DNA of 64,000 bases from Microthyrium microscopicum. Its lineage: Eukaryota > Ascomycota > Dothideomycetes > Microthyriales > Microthyriaceae. Where the stretch lies: positions 2,095,483 to 2,159,482 of the forward strand of contig MU004231.1 in assembly GCA_010405405.1 (NCBI GenBank), in the 5' to 3' direction. This document shows positions 1 through 12,222 of this stretch, piece by piece. Each line of letters opens with the position of its first letter. The stretch's first letter is position 1. Made by a program: the position numbers and the translations under genes. The notes under the pieces are model-generated. The model was not told the origin of the DNA. It ran no database searches and saw nothing but the letters and a program-made list of their open reading frames with translations.

Positions 1-1638
1 GCATGGGATCTTTGATGCCCTTGCGCAATTCGCAGGGTTTGTTAATCCTTCCGCGGCCTGCAGCTGGAGAGTAGACGAGACGAAACAAAGTTACGAAACG
101 CAGCGGTATTTCGTGTCCCGGTCAACTATCGTCGATCGTATGCTCATAGACGATCTTTTCTCGAATGTTGTAAAGATGCTTCGAACCAGAAATAACGATT
201 GTGAGTGGAGAGTGTTGGTGAGAGCGGCTGATGAAGGGAGGGAGGGGGTCTTTGATTGTTGACGCGGTGGCCGATGGACTGCGGACGATCAATAATGGAG
301 CAGAAGAGATGGAAGCGCTCAGACTGGCAGCTGAAGATGAGATGATGGTATGACAAAGGCTTTGGGCAGGAAAATTGTAGATTGTGCAACAAAGGAGGTG
401 TAATTTGAAGCAAGGCGGGAAAGTGTAGATGTTGTGGCAGGTGTTGGTTTCAGCAGTCTTGGGATTGAGCAAGTGTCTTTTAGAGAGCGTCCAAGCAACA
501 GGAGGGAGTTGGAACTGTGAGAGTCAAAAGAGTCAAAAGCATGTGAGGTCTTTCAACAATGCAAGGTGGCGGCGGACAATTATCAAGTGGAGACTGGTCT
601 GTTTATTAAGCTAATGCAAACTATTACTACACGAGCTTCTTTTATTCTTCTTGTTGTCCTGAATTCTGACTTCTGCAGAACCATTCCATTGAGAGACTGA
701 CTGGCTGTGTGCCAACCGTGCCAACTTTGCCTACTCCTCCATTGACACCCCTACCAGCAAAAGCCTGAAATACGAAGTTACAGAAATATCAAGATATATC
801 TTAGAACTCCCGGCCGCCTGTCAGTGCCATGTGGTCATTCAATACCCACGCGCTGCATCTCATTGTGGCCCTGAACCCAACGTCATGGCCAATTTGCACA
901 TGGCCAATGCTGTGGACGGGCTTGTCAAAATGAATGGCACGCTCCCATCGCATGCGATGTCTACCATCGCAGCTTATAAAGAGCATACTATCTGACACCC
1001 ATCCTATTCCATGCTCTACATTCTACAACCTTCTCCGCTCATTCGAAGGTAGCGGATGGGAGTCAAAGAAGAGAAGATCCTATTTCTTTTCGTCACCAGT
1101 TGAGCGTCTTCCAACTTTGCTCCACATCCAGGATTCCAAAGGACCATCCCAGCCGCTTCTGATACTGTTGGCTTGCTTATTACTTGGTTCCTCGTATTTA
1201 ACCATAGCAGACAGTTGCGCACACATATAGACAGGTTGACAGGCATACTTGCATTTGTATTTGCTGTAAGCCATCTACTACTCCTCGTAACAAGTATACA
1301 CAGTACCCATTGCGTTTTTGTATCCGCCCTCATAAAGACATACTCCTCATCATCAATGGATTAGCAATCCGATATATGCATGTAATCCCCAAAAATGCAC
1401 AACAAAAAAGCCGCCAATGCCAAAACTGCTGCCCCCATAAATGACGATCATGCACAGCCGCCGCCATTATCATCATATTCCCATGGGAAGATATCAAGGA
1501 GAGGCACCAGAATGCAGGGAACATAGGAAAAAGGAAACGATAGAGTTTGCGGGGTATTAACAAAAATGAGAGAGCCATGATTTGGAAAGGGAACCTGATC
1601 ATATACACAATAACACACATCAACAAGTCCCCAGCAAA
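1..1638. other. left-edge non-coding or unresolved sequence
   Basis: I see no convincing complete gene here. On the minus strand a CTCTCCAG acceptor at about 64 is followed by an open stretch running off the left edge (63 to 1, reading LQAAEGLTNPANCARASKIP). It could be an internal exon of a gene lying to the left, but it is too short to support. The reading frames between 122 and 1630 have no recognisable domains. The part next to 1639 should hold the 3' untranslated region of the neighbouring gene. Confidence 0.4.
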
Positions 1639-3232
1639 TCAAGCCGGCACTTTCGACTCGCGTCTAAACATGGAGATCAATGATTTTCGTTTGCTCATTT
1701 TCGGCGTCGGTTTCTCGTCTGGAATCGCTGGCGGAGGCGGTATCACCGTAGCGGGCACAGTTTGCACTACGACTGGAAAGAGCCCTGGTGCTGCATTAGC
1801 CATACTCTTGCTCGACGAAGGGCGCGAGTGGTTGGTATATCCAGCCTTTGGTTTTGGGAATGGTTGAAGGCTTTGCCGGCTCGATGTGTGTTGATGTGCA
1901 AATGAAGACTGACCATGCGATTTGTTGGTGTCGGAGAGTTTGAGGGACGCTTCGTTTAGGAGATTACCGGTAGAGTCATTAAGCTTGGTGGAAGGATATA
2001 GAGAAGGGGGTGCATTGCGTACTCGTTGCTCCTTGTATGGCTGGCCTTTGGATAAGTATTTCGGGCTAGGGATTTCGGGGGTCGAGGAATGGGTGGAGCG
2101 TTCGTCAACGTCCTCCATCATGTTTTTAGGGGGGTGGAGGCTGACTCTGCGCTGTTTGGGCTTTTGTTCTTCAGCGCCGGTCGTGGTGGAGGACTTGCGG
2201 CTGCCAAAGATGGACATTTTGCGCTTCTCCTTCTCGGGAGGAGAAGACATGGTGTCACCGTTCGCTTCAATCGTGGATTTTCGAGCGGAAACCGACTTGC
2301 GTTTGGCATTGGAAATGGCCTTTCGAAGACCACCGCTGTTCTGATCTTCAAGCTTGTCAATCTCTCCAGAGACGGTACGTCCATTGGTAGCGAGGCAATC
2401 TTCCCGGATAGGTGAGAATTTCACAACACCCCGATCTGGAGTAACACCTAAAACCTCTGATAAAAATGCTTGCGTGAGAGCAGAGTTGCGTTTGTTAGTG
2501 GCTGCTTGGCAATGTGCTTCTACAGCTGACATGTTGAGAAAATACGCAGGTTCAAATGTTCCACCGTACATCAAACATGCAGAGTGTGTAATGGTTATCA
2601 TGACTGAGGCCTCAGGTCGCTGATATCGTAGCGCAATATGGCTCGATAAGTCGGTAACAAGCGAGTACTCGTCCTTGATCTTGGACATGTTAGCCTCTCC
2701 TGCCATCTATTGATTCTTTACACTTTCTTACAATGACATTAGTCCGTAGCTCAGCAATAACGGGAGACTCGTGTCGAGCTTGATCGGTTGTATGATGGTC
2801 CCACCCATCTTTGTATGAGAACTGATCGTCAAAGTACAGAGTCTTTCGTCTTCCGGGATCTTGTTGTTGTGCTAATGGTGGTGCTTGTACGACAGACTTC
2901 TTCCTCATCTCTTTCATACTCTTTGAGCTTTTAACGCTCTTACCACTTTGCGAGGTCTCCCAATCTGGATGTTGAACGCTTCCCCCAGGCGATAGAGGAA
3001 TGTTGGGACCAGAGCTTCTCGGTGAAGCTGGTTCTGAGGGATCACCAAAGTGAAATCCGGAAATTGCTGGTGACATTGGTGCTTGTGAACTCGGTCGCGA
3101 GCTGTGGTGAGAAGGTAAAACTAGGGATTTTGGAACTTTGCGGCCATTGTCGATTGAGGAAGGTCCAGTTGTATCTGCGGTCAGAACATCGGATCCTGTA
3201 GTTGATGTTGATGCTTTAGCTATGTGAGGCAT
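1639..3232 (-). CDS. MIF/tautomerase-like domain protein with long disordered flanks
   Basis: Two exons, complement(2732..3232) and complement(1639..2679), give about 513 aa. The intron has a GTAAGA donor and a GCTAAC branch; an alternative acceptor 6 nt further on would remove two residues. Residues 1-155 are Ser/Pro-rich and look disordered. About 157-265 resembles macrophage migration inhibitory factor: PVIAELRTNVI is the first strand, followed by RPEASVMITI, CLMYGGTFEPAYF, a helix, and LGVTPDRGVVKF. The rest is basic and Ser/Lys-rich, ending MSKRKSLISMFRRESKVPA. MIF proteins are small trimeric tautomerases that use an N-terminal proline. Here the matching proline is internal, at about residue 157, so catalysis as in animal MIF is doubtful. 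Domain call from motif similarity; function inferred only. Confidence 0.75.
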
Positions 3233-6011
3233 TGTTGACGATATGGTCGAGGCTTAGCTGAACTTGAAGGGAGGAGGAGGCTTTTGAATGATGGAATGCA
3301 ATGTGACCAGCAAACTAACAAGCCTCAAAGTCCAAAACCAGTTTGAGGCTTCTGAGCTTGCAAGGCTAGAACGGTGAATTCGTGGGACCGTGAACACGGC
3401 TCGCTGGTCCTAATGTGGCGTTATTAGGCTGAATATTTCACAACGCTTGCGATTGAAGCGCAATCAGAGCCTAGAGCACCCCGTGCGCGTGCATTCAAGG
3501 TGTTAGTATCGTATGCTGTAAAAGATGAACAGATATGAAGAGAAACCGGTCATGAATGGACAATGAAGATGTTGTAACGCAGTAGATAAATCAAAAGGCA
3601 ATCCAGGAGAAGATATGACAGATCTAAAAGGTTCAGGTTGTTGGATCAAGATTCAATGGTTTGCTTGCAAGTTGGGACGCTCAAAGCTGGAATTTTGGCG
3701 TCAGAGGCGGGCAAGTGGAGACTCCAAAAGCAGTCGAGGCGTATGTTACCCACCCGCGCACCTGGGGAAGGGCCGAAGGAGACTTGAGACTTGACTCCTT
3801 AAGATCGAGACGGATCTTGAATCTTGATGGCAGGATCAACGCAACCTTTGGCAACCACGAGCTCTGCAACGAACCAGCAGCATGGATAGCGGATAGCATG
3901 AGTAGTGGACCAAATGCTTTGATGGATGCCGTGGATGCTTGGATTTGATACCACTGACTATCCCCAACGCGGGCTGTCCGTTGCTATCTACTGGGCCCGG
4001 TGCGGATCGTAGGCACGATGAGTTGGGTTCCAGATCCAATCCCAGAGTAGTAGGCAGGAGCTTGATCTTGATATTGATCTTGAGCTTGAGGGTGCCTTAG
4101 CAGCGATCCCTGAGACTCCCAACTTCTACTCCTCTCAACTTGTAAGATAGCGTCAGGGATGCGCCGTGAAAGGACAACAAGCAAACATCTGAAGGCTGGC
4201 TCGAGTTTGCAACCAGACCAAATGTTGGCTTGCTCCAATATATTATTTATCTGGGTCAGCAGTGTCAGGTATTCTCCAATGGCCATATAACGAGCATGGG
4301 AATCACCCCAGACTCCGTAAAGCTTGAATACAGCAATGGTCTGTGTGGCTTGTGTTACAGGACAACAGGGGGAACTCGCAATATCAGAACAAGCATTACA
4401 AACCTATCGTGCCTATCAAAGTCCCAAAGCAGCTGTGGTTCCCAAAATGCGAATTTCAAAGTCAGCTTCTCCAAGCCTCTCCAGGGGATTAATGGAGAGT
4501 CTTGTCAAATCTTGGTAGCTCCGTTCCCGCTACTATCCTTACCCCTGATCCCGGAGCCACAGATCATGATTCCTGATACCACCCACCATGATCTTCCCTT
4601 GCATCTTCTATCCATTATCCATATTAAAAGTTGGGATAAGCAATCGCCTACGGTATGTGCTCGTGCTCACTGCACAGCCATCAAGCAAGTTCCAATGGAG
4701 AGGGTCGGCAGCTGAGATCCTGAATTTTGTGAGATTATAGTCGAACTCCAGCGAAGTGGGTAACCCCTTCGGTATATTTCAAGCTTACCAAATAACTAAG
4801 AGCTTATAAGGCTAACGTTACTTATAAAGGAAACGCTAATCCACTTCCCGTCCGGAACCAGATATAAAATTCGACTATAATCTTATATTCCGACATTTGA
4901 CGCTAATGTAATACATTAGCGCCTAATGTCAGAATTTTGTCGGAGTATAAAACACCCAATGAAGGCAAGATCCGAGCCTGACGGATACAGGACGAGCTGA
5001 ATGCCGACCCTCTCCAATCAAGTTCGAAGTACCTAAAGCTTAAGAAGCAGCTTCGACTTATCTTGGCAGCAAGAAGTGTCGTTTATCGATTTCGCAAAAC
5101 ACTGCGAAATATGACATTCCCAATCGTCCCCTGGTTCTTATCTTTCAAGGCTTGATGGTACAGATGGATGAACCCGTGAAAGGTTGACAGCATGGTTCCA
5201 CCCCACGGAGAAGCAACAGGGCGTCACGTGGCGTAAGGAAGTGTCACGCTTGCCCAGTCGGCACAAGATCACTTATTATTTATGCCCTCCGCTCAACTCT
5301 ACATGTACATACTGCAATCCAGTTTGACAGTTTGTCTGATAGAACGCGATCCGTGATCCGCGACCTTTTAACAAGCGACGTGATCAATTCTGGGGCCAGC
5401 GGCCAGCCCCTGCGTTCGCAAAGCCTAGCGTTGCGTTCCTGCATGACACTATACGCAATTCAGCCCAAAAGTGCCTCTTTTCAAGCCTCACTTTTAACGA
5501 CGCTCTAACTCGTACATTGAAAGAGTTGACCGAATGAATGCCTTAAAGCCTGACTCCTTACTAGCTACCTATTGAGACCAGTGCTTGGGAGTGTCTTCGC
5601 GCTTTATCGGGGGATAGAATCGTCTATATTGTGAGAGAGAAGCTCCTGTTCATGTCTGAAAAGAACCAAACCTTTCTTTAAGACTGGATTGGATAGATAG
5701 TAGTTACAGTAGAGAAGGTAAAGTCAAAAGACCGATCAATTGATTGATGGCCGAGGATCCGCCGACGTGCCTTCCTCTTCTCTCCAAGAAATGACCTGCC
5801 AACCTCAGTGAGTCAGTGCATCAAAGCAATTCAGCAAACATCTACTCCGCGCGCAGGACAAGCTCACGAATATACGAATTGTTACCATCAAATAGCATCA
5901 TCTACTCCCGCAGTCAGCGGCAGGCTATCTCCGCCTTTTCATCTCCCTCCAACACTCGTGGCGACTGGGTCTCATACTCTCACCGCTGTCTTCGACATTT
6001 TGATAACAGTC
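3233..6011. other. 2.8-kb intergenic region with a small inverted-repeat element
   Basis: This is the spacer between the MIF-domain gene and the first 2EXR-like gene, which are divergently transcribed. I see no conserved reading frame. The only structure I can support is the nested inverted repeat at 4730-4944, listed separately. Both flanks should contain promoters, but I do not recognise specific elements. Confidence 0.5.
4730..4944. repeat. small nested inverted repeat, MITE-like
   Basis: TGAGATTATAGTCGAA at 4730-4745 recurs as its reverse complement at 4870-4885 with one mismatch. Directly next to it, 4889-4944 is a hairpin: TCCGACA opens and TGTCGGA closes it, and the inner arms 4899-4910 and 4912-4923 are complementary except for one base. 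The element is AT-rich, non-coding and about 215 bp long, in the size range of a miniature inverted-repeat element. I cannot see a clear target-site duplication, and it could also be part of an older decayed repeat. Confidence 0.45.
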
Positions 6012-7289
6012 ATGCGAACCTCTCCAATGGCAATAGGCGCTCCAATCGAGGCACCCGAAAGCTGGTTTCGCAGCGATCTGGGACAACAATGTGCACTGAA
6101 CGAGGAAATGAAACACTTCAATATAGTTCTTCACCTGCCAGCCTTTCCATTTTTCGACATGCCCCTCGAGGTTCGCCAACTAGTCTATAATTTTGCCTTG
6201 CCAGAGACCATACAGAAGTTGCGAAAAACGTCTTCAGCCATCCGACAAGAAGTCGATGAGTTTCTGGCCGTGGAGAGATACCATATCCTGGATCTCAATC
6301 CCCATAGATGGGCCAGCTCAAATGTACAAGATATTGGTCTTGGATTAGTCCGTATCATGCGTCTTGTTCGCCTCAAAGGGGTTGACTATGCCGATTTCAA
6401 GGTAATTTGAACTAAAGATTCAGGTCTTTTGGTTTGTACTAACATACTAACTTAGAGATATATCTCAGTTTTCTCCCGCTCCAACACGTAAGTTCAGCTT
6501 TTTAGGTTACTTCGCAGCTTCTTACTAACTGCCTATAGGGAACTCGTGTCTTTTGATCCTTTTGCGTTCGATATAAGTGAAGTACAAAAGATTCGGAAGC
6601 TCGTCTTCCAGTTTCGAGGTCCAAATCTGAGCATCACTGAAACCTGCCAGTGTAGCACAACGAATCTATGTCTCCACGATCTAGAATTTGTGTTTCCCAA
6701 CCTAAGGTCCTTGGTCATTTTCCAGGCGGCTAAAGGCGAAGATCGACTAATGCCACAATTCATCCATTACACAATCAACTGGCAGGCAGGAATCGAGGCA
6801 ACGAAGGTTGACACTAGCACATTTGATCCGACACACAGTCGCTGGGTGGATATCAACATTGCAATCCACGGAGCAGCATCGAGCTCCACGTTATGTTGCC
6901 GTCTCCTCTCGCAGCTGCAGGCTTTTTACTCTGAGTTTAATTGTCCCTGTTTCGCTCGAACGTTGATCCCAGTAAACCCAAGACGAGGAGGGACCCCAAG
7001 CCCGAACTGCACCTTCCATCCTGATGTACAGGCTCCAACGGCACAATCTTTGCGCGCTGAGTCTATGTCCATACATAGCTTGCTGGACGTAGCCACGTTC
7101 AGATCTACCAAGCAGTCACGGTTGGTTTGGGTATGTGAGCTGATGGAATGGATTCGAGTTACGCATACTCTGCACACAGAAGAAAGTCTGTGCGTTTGGG
7201 AATTCTTCTTACAACTCTGGTATGATTACCACAATAACAGTCCAGATTCCAAGCAGCGAAAGTTTCGGGGGCGCTTGCGGGGGCGTTGA
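6012..7289 (+). CDS. 2EXR/F-box-like protein, paralogue 1
   Basis: Exons 6012..6401, 6456..6487 and 6539..7289 give 390 aa. I chose the start at 6012 (MRTSPMAIGA) because the two neighbouring paralogues begin a similar short distance before the shared W..(S/G).LG..C motif; an in-frame ATG at 5808 would add 68 unsupported residues. Residues about 45-100 carry FPFFDMPLEVRQLVYNFALP, which resembles the fungal 2EXR/F-box-like fold. Residues 177-191 are CQCSTTNLCLHDLEF followed by VFPNLRSLVIF, the signature of this local family. The middle exon is only 32 nt and has an exact positional counterpart in paralogue 2. Molecular function is unknown. 2EXR domains are abundant in moulds and are usually assumed to mediate protein-protein contacts. 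Confidence 0.75.
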
Positions 7290-8091
7290 AGCACCAAAGC
7301 ATAGAGAAATTGACTGGCACCAGGCGATGAATGAGGAAGAAAACTCTCTAGCGTCAAACTGAACGAACACTCTCTACAACCAGTCCCAACGACCTCCATT
7401 TTAAATATGTTCCACATGATCTATCGAGTCCTTCGATTACCATCGCACGCGTCTATTCTTTGACGAATATTGATTACAGTGGGGATCAAAGCCGTGCTTC
7501 GTTCAAAACGTGCTAGGCAGACATCGTTGTCAATGACAGCAGTCATGAGAAAAACGGCTATTTTGTCACACAGCGTTATTCAGAAGATACAATAATAACT
7601 GATCCATTTCCGTCCTCTGTTCATCGATGCTCCAGATGAGATCTTGACTGTTTGTTTCATCAACGCGGCATCTGTTCACTCTCTCCTAATCATCCCCTTG
7701 GTTGTGGGATAAGCTATTACGCCATCAACTGGTCTGCGACAGGATCGCCTCCATTTTCTGCTCCAGAGCATTCCATGGCCTGTATAAGACAGGCAACTTA
7801 TATCATGAACTGCCCACAGGCCTAGCATATAGGGCAATGCGCCTAGAGCTCCTTCTCGGGTATAGACCCATCGTATTTTCTTCCTGCCGAGTCTAGCTGA
7901 TACTCAGAGAGTGAGAATCCGAAGAGGCGTCATTAACATTCCGGGTAATCACTTTCTGAGATTTCGAGAGGAACTAAGTGACGCTCCAGGTGAGGAAACC
8001 TGGGGTTGTCTCTTCTCTATAAAGCTGCGCACTTCTTCACCATCTCGCTCAAACAATCTGCATCATCCAATCGACTCTCACAACCTCAAAC
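7290..8091 (+). other. spacer between paralogues 1 and 2
   Basis: Eight hundred bases with no recognisable gene. A CT- and CA-rich stretch around 8030-8090 directly precedes the next start codon and probably contains the 5' untranslated region of paralogue 2. Confidence 0.4.
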
Positions 8092-9717
8092 ATGGCGCCA
8101 AAGCTCGAAGATGTGGTGCCCAAAGATTGGCTCCTCAGTGATCTCGGCCAGTATTGCCTCTTGTATGAGCAGATGGTATGTTAAAGAGCTCATATGAAAC
8201 TGAGAGACCTTTCCGCCATTAGTAGGCCATAGCTAACAAAATGGCAGCAAAAGCTCAATATCGTCATTCATGCATCTCCAAATGGATGTCCTTGGTCGTC
8301 TCGAATGCCAGGAGAGCTTCGTGACATGGTCTACGGATTTTGCCTTCCCAAGACTCTGCGAGCTTTACGAAACACTTCCAAACAAATCCGAGCAGAGGTG
8401 GATGAATGGAGAACTAGAAATCAGTATCATGTGCTGGTTCTTTCTTCGGACTTGTCTGAATCGAACTACTTATATCACCGTGGCCTTAAAGAGCTCGGAA
8501 ATGAATTGGTTCGGATTTTGAGACTCAGCCGTTCGACAAAACTCATGAACCACAGCAATACTAAGGCAAGATACTGCGGGTCAATCATTCTTTACAGGCA
8601 TACTCATATAACTTAGATCTTCAATCTTGTGTTCGATCATTTCGCTAAGTGAGTTGGCTCTTTGGCCAGCTGTTGCCTTCATTTGATCTTTCTTTCCTTC
8701 CCTCCTCCATTCAAGTTTATAATGCTTTAGCGGTGCGCTAAACTGACATTCTATAGAGATGGCCAAAACCCCTTTGAACTCGACCTCAATGCTACCCAGA
8801 GTATTCGGAAACTCATCATTACATCAAAATACGATAACCCTATGTATATGTACTCATCAAGTAACCTTTCCTTCGTGACACCGACAACAAGCTGTCAATG
8901 CTCTACTCAACGCCTCTGCCTGCACGACCTACAACTCGTATTTCCCAATCTGAAGGATCTTGTAATATACCAGACCTCTGAGAACCAAGTGGCGGGATAC
9001 TACCACAACCGCCGGCCGCGGTTTTCCCACTTCATGATCAGATGGGACAAGGGCATTGAGGCATCAACACTGCACATGCAGACGTTTCGACCTGGTGATA
9101 TGGATTGGTATCAAATCACGACTGCTATGAAGCCCCATGTCGCGTACTTGTCACCAGCTTCCAAACTCTTCATGAAAATTCAGCAAGTCTATATCAAGCT
9201 CAACAAGCAAGTGCGATATCCTCCAGATTGGGAAGGAGGGAAAAAACTTTCTAACTCGAAACATTTAGCGCTCATACGCACCGACCGAATTAAGCAGATG
9301 CGACCAATGTTCAAGGCTTTGGGCAACCTCCTGGCGAAATACCCATCCGACGACGAAGGCTACAGTAGCGTGCTCTCAGAGATGAAAAGATGTAAGTTCT
9401 GCCAGTGTGAAATCTACTCTATTCGTTGTTCTTTTCACCAAAACGTTTCCTGAGCTTTTTTCGAGCGTGCCCACCAAAAAACCACACACTACTATGATTT
9501 TATACTAACCAATGTAGGGGCTCGGGTGATTACTCCGACAAAATCCGATGAGAACGTTGAAGTACTTGCCAGTCTCTTCTTGGAGAATATGTGGAAGGGC
9601 AGCGTTGGGCAACTTACACGTCACCAACCATCAGGAATTCCACGACATCGAATCAAGATCAAGATCAAGAAGAGGGCTCGAACTCGGGCTTCAAATTTGA
9701 ACCACGACAAAATCTGA
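8092..9717 (+). CDS. 2EXR/F-box-like protein, paralogue 2
   Basis: Five exons, 8092..8175, 8248..8565, 8617..8648, 8757..9391 and 9518..9717, give 422 aa. The 2EXR-like segment reads MPGELRDMVYGFCLPKTLRA, then EVDEW. The family core CQCSTQRLCLHDLQL plus VFPNLKDLVIY lies at about 191-216. The second intron (8566-8616) has a GC donor (AAG|GCAAGA) and an ACTTAG acceptor. It sits exactly where paralogue 1 has a GT-AG intron and is followed by a 32-nt exon of the same length, so the GC donor is very likely real. The last exon encodes a Lys/Arg-rich tail (RIKIKIKKRARTRA). The gene follows paralogue 1 in the same direction, as expected of tandem duplication. Function unknown. Confidence 0.72.
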
Positions 9718-10432
9718 TTCATGTTGAGACTTTGAGCGGGTTCATTAGGAATGTTGGCATAGGCTAAGACGGCTAGCATCATGAGCTCCTCTCGCCTTGG
9801 ACTCCTTGACGGTGCTTGGTGAAGTGGAATGATGGATTAGTAGATATTGAATAAGACGAAGACTATCCCACCTGAGACGGTTCCTTCCACTATCTCTGAT
9901 CACTATATACTGAACAGACGACACTGACTTCAAACTCCGATCAGAATGAAACGACTAAATATCACTGGTAAGAAGCACAAATTACAAACACCACACTAGA
10001 AGACTGCAATGGCTTGGCACAAATAGTACAATGAGTGCGTTGTCTACCACCGCTCCTGATGAAGAGCATACTTTGGATTCCCACCCCGATCGATATTCTA
10101 CTAGTACCTACGTTATACCCTAATAGGAATCAAGGTGTCAAAAATGGAATGTAGACGGGTAGGATCTAAGAAGCATGGGAGTACATAACGAGGCGACTGG
10201 AAAGCTGCTTCCGTTTTAGCACATGAGTGAGTCGCTACTTCCTAAAAAAATACTTAACTGAGGTTTCAAGGTTTACTCTTCAGGCTTCGATTTCCCACTT
10301 AGAGGTGGAAATAGCGCACATTGTATTCTCCGTCTTCCAAGGTCCGAGAATTTTCATTTCTCTAGCTCTATTCTCTATCGTCAACGGAGCAACAAGAACC
10401 CACCTTACCCAGCTTGAACCATCACTGTCTCA
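9718..10432 (+). other. spacer between paralogues 2 and 3
   Basis: No gene recognised. A pyrimidine-rich stretch precedes the next start at 10433. Confidence 0.4.
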
Positions 10433-12222
10433 ATGGCTTCGACGGAGACTCCAGATGCAGCGGCACAATCAGAATCAGCGACTGACTCGAGCTCGACCCA
10501 CAAGCCTGCTCCTGACTGGCGAGTGGGCGAACTGGGATTTCAGTGCGACTTAGCCGAAGAAACGGTACGTGATGCTCTAAAGTGCTCGACAAGTCCAATA
10601 GCAGCCACATCGGGCCAGACAAAGCAGTCAGTCCTGTGATTTGCAGGAAACTCTGGCCTCAAATACTTTCCAGGCGCTCTGGAGTGTTATCTAGGAGATG
10701 ATAGGACACATTCTCTGAAATGCAACATTCACAATCGTAGTCAACAGAAGCAAGCCAGTGAAATCGCTACTCTGATGACTGAGCCTTTGATCTTGTGAAG
10801 CTTATGCTAACATCCTGTTCACAGGGTGTTACCAGTCAACTTCTTTCCTCAAACTCCCTCTTGAGCTCCGCGAGTCCATATACAGGCAAGTAGTTCCAAG
10901 ATCCAAGACATAGGATGTGCTCACTAGCCCACAAAAGCTTGACGTTTGACTCTCTGTTAGCCCTATCATGCTAAAACTCTTTTAGCTTCTCTACACCGAA
11001 AACACTTCAATCTATTCGACTCACTTCACACCCTATCCAAAAGGAAGTCGACGATTTCACAAATCGTTCCAAATACTACTTCTTGGACATGTACAGCATA
11101 TCCGATCTCGATTACAAGTACAAGAATGCCATTGGTCTATGTCGCGCAATTCAATACAAGCGCTACGTTGACAACCATCTCGATGATGGTGACCTGAGTA
11201 TCGATTGCGGAAAGTTCGATTATGTCTTCAATGGGAAGAACCCTGGCGATGTCTCCTTAACATTTCCTTTTGACCTCAACGCTGCGAAGGCGATCCGAAA
11301 GTTGGTTGTACACTTGTACGATGGAGCATTCGAGGATCTCATATCTTGCCGATGTGTCAATGCTGAAGCAGGAACGTTCTGTATCCACGACCTAGAATTC
11401 TTGTTTCCTAATCTCAAGAGTCTGGCAATCTTCACCAAACAACACATCATGCAAATGGCCTTCCCTTTTTACAGGACCGACCTCTGGCTCACCCAACTCG
11501 ACATTGATTGGGATGTAAGACTTCAATGGAAAATCAAATCCTCGACCCTAATCGAGCCCACGCAAGAGAACCACTTGGTAATTATGGAGCTGCTCAAATC
11601 CTCACTGGTCGAATTACCCATCAGTCGTCTGTTCTCGGATATACAAAATGTTTATGCAACCATTTTCAGCTATAAGCTCCAGCTCTCAATAATGCACAAG
11701 TCACGCCTACGTTCTCCATTCGCCGATGATGGACCATTCAAATGGGGCAAGGACGGCTGCTGGGACAAGAAAGAATTTGATGAGTTCCCATTGGCTGTAG
11801 GCAATAGCTCCTACCTCCAGGGACAATTGAAGTCTCTGTACACTCTTCTAGCCAAATATCCCTCTGAAGACGTTGCGAAGTCCGAGCTGATGAACCAACT
11901 GATACCATCGTGTAAATATCTCACTCTTTCCTACGGCAGTAATCATGTTGCTGCTGCACAGGCATTCACGAAGCAACTATGGGAGGTGGCTGTTAATGGG
12001 AATGACAACGCGCGCATCGTTAAGGGATGCGGTGGCTCTGATATATGTGATGGTGCTCTCAGATGCAGTGAAGCTATTGGATGTGGTGGCGGCATCAATT
12101 GTGTTGGTCGTCCCCGAGACAGTTATGACACCGAAATAGTACATGCTTGTACTGATTGCAAGGACAAGATCCAGAATTGGTCGGAAGTAAAGCGCAAGAT
12201 GTATATTATACATTACGTTTGA
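10433..12222 (+). CDS. 2EXR/F-box-like protein, paralogue 3
   Basis: Exon 1 is 10433..10564 (MASTETPDAA...LAEET) with a GTACGT donor. The next certain exon ends at 10885 and reads FLKLPLELRESIY. It starts at 10836 if joined directly to exon 1, or at 10825 if a microexon intervenes. An AG|GCAAGT donor then opens a 100-nt GC-AG intron (10886-10985), and the last exon is 10986..12222. The 2EXR-like part continues SFSTPKTLQSIRLTS and EVDDFTNRSKYYFLD. The family core is CRCVNAEAGTFCIHDLEF plus LFPNLKSLAIF. The C-terminus adds a Cys/Gly-rich segment (CGGSDICDGALRCSEAIGCG) absent from the other copies. By family alignment 7-10 residues are missing after EET; AAGCAAGCCA at about 10758 is a candidate 10-nt microexon. 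Function unknown. Confidence 0.65.

Noticed and set aside
1922-2344. Plus-strand frame opposite the MIF-domain gene
   Set aside because: Mirror of the Ser/Lys-rich coding strand; no domain and no splice support.
3661-4715. Plus-strand frames of 95-161 codons
   Set aside because: No domain, no conserved splice pattern, biased to simple composition; consistent with chance frames in a spacer.
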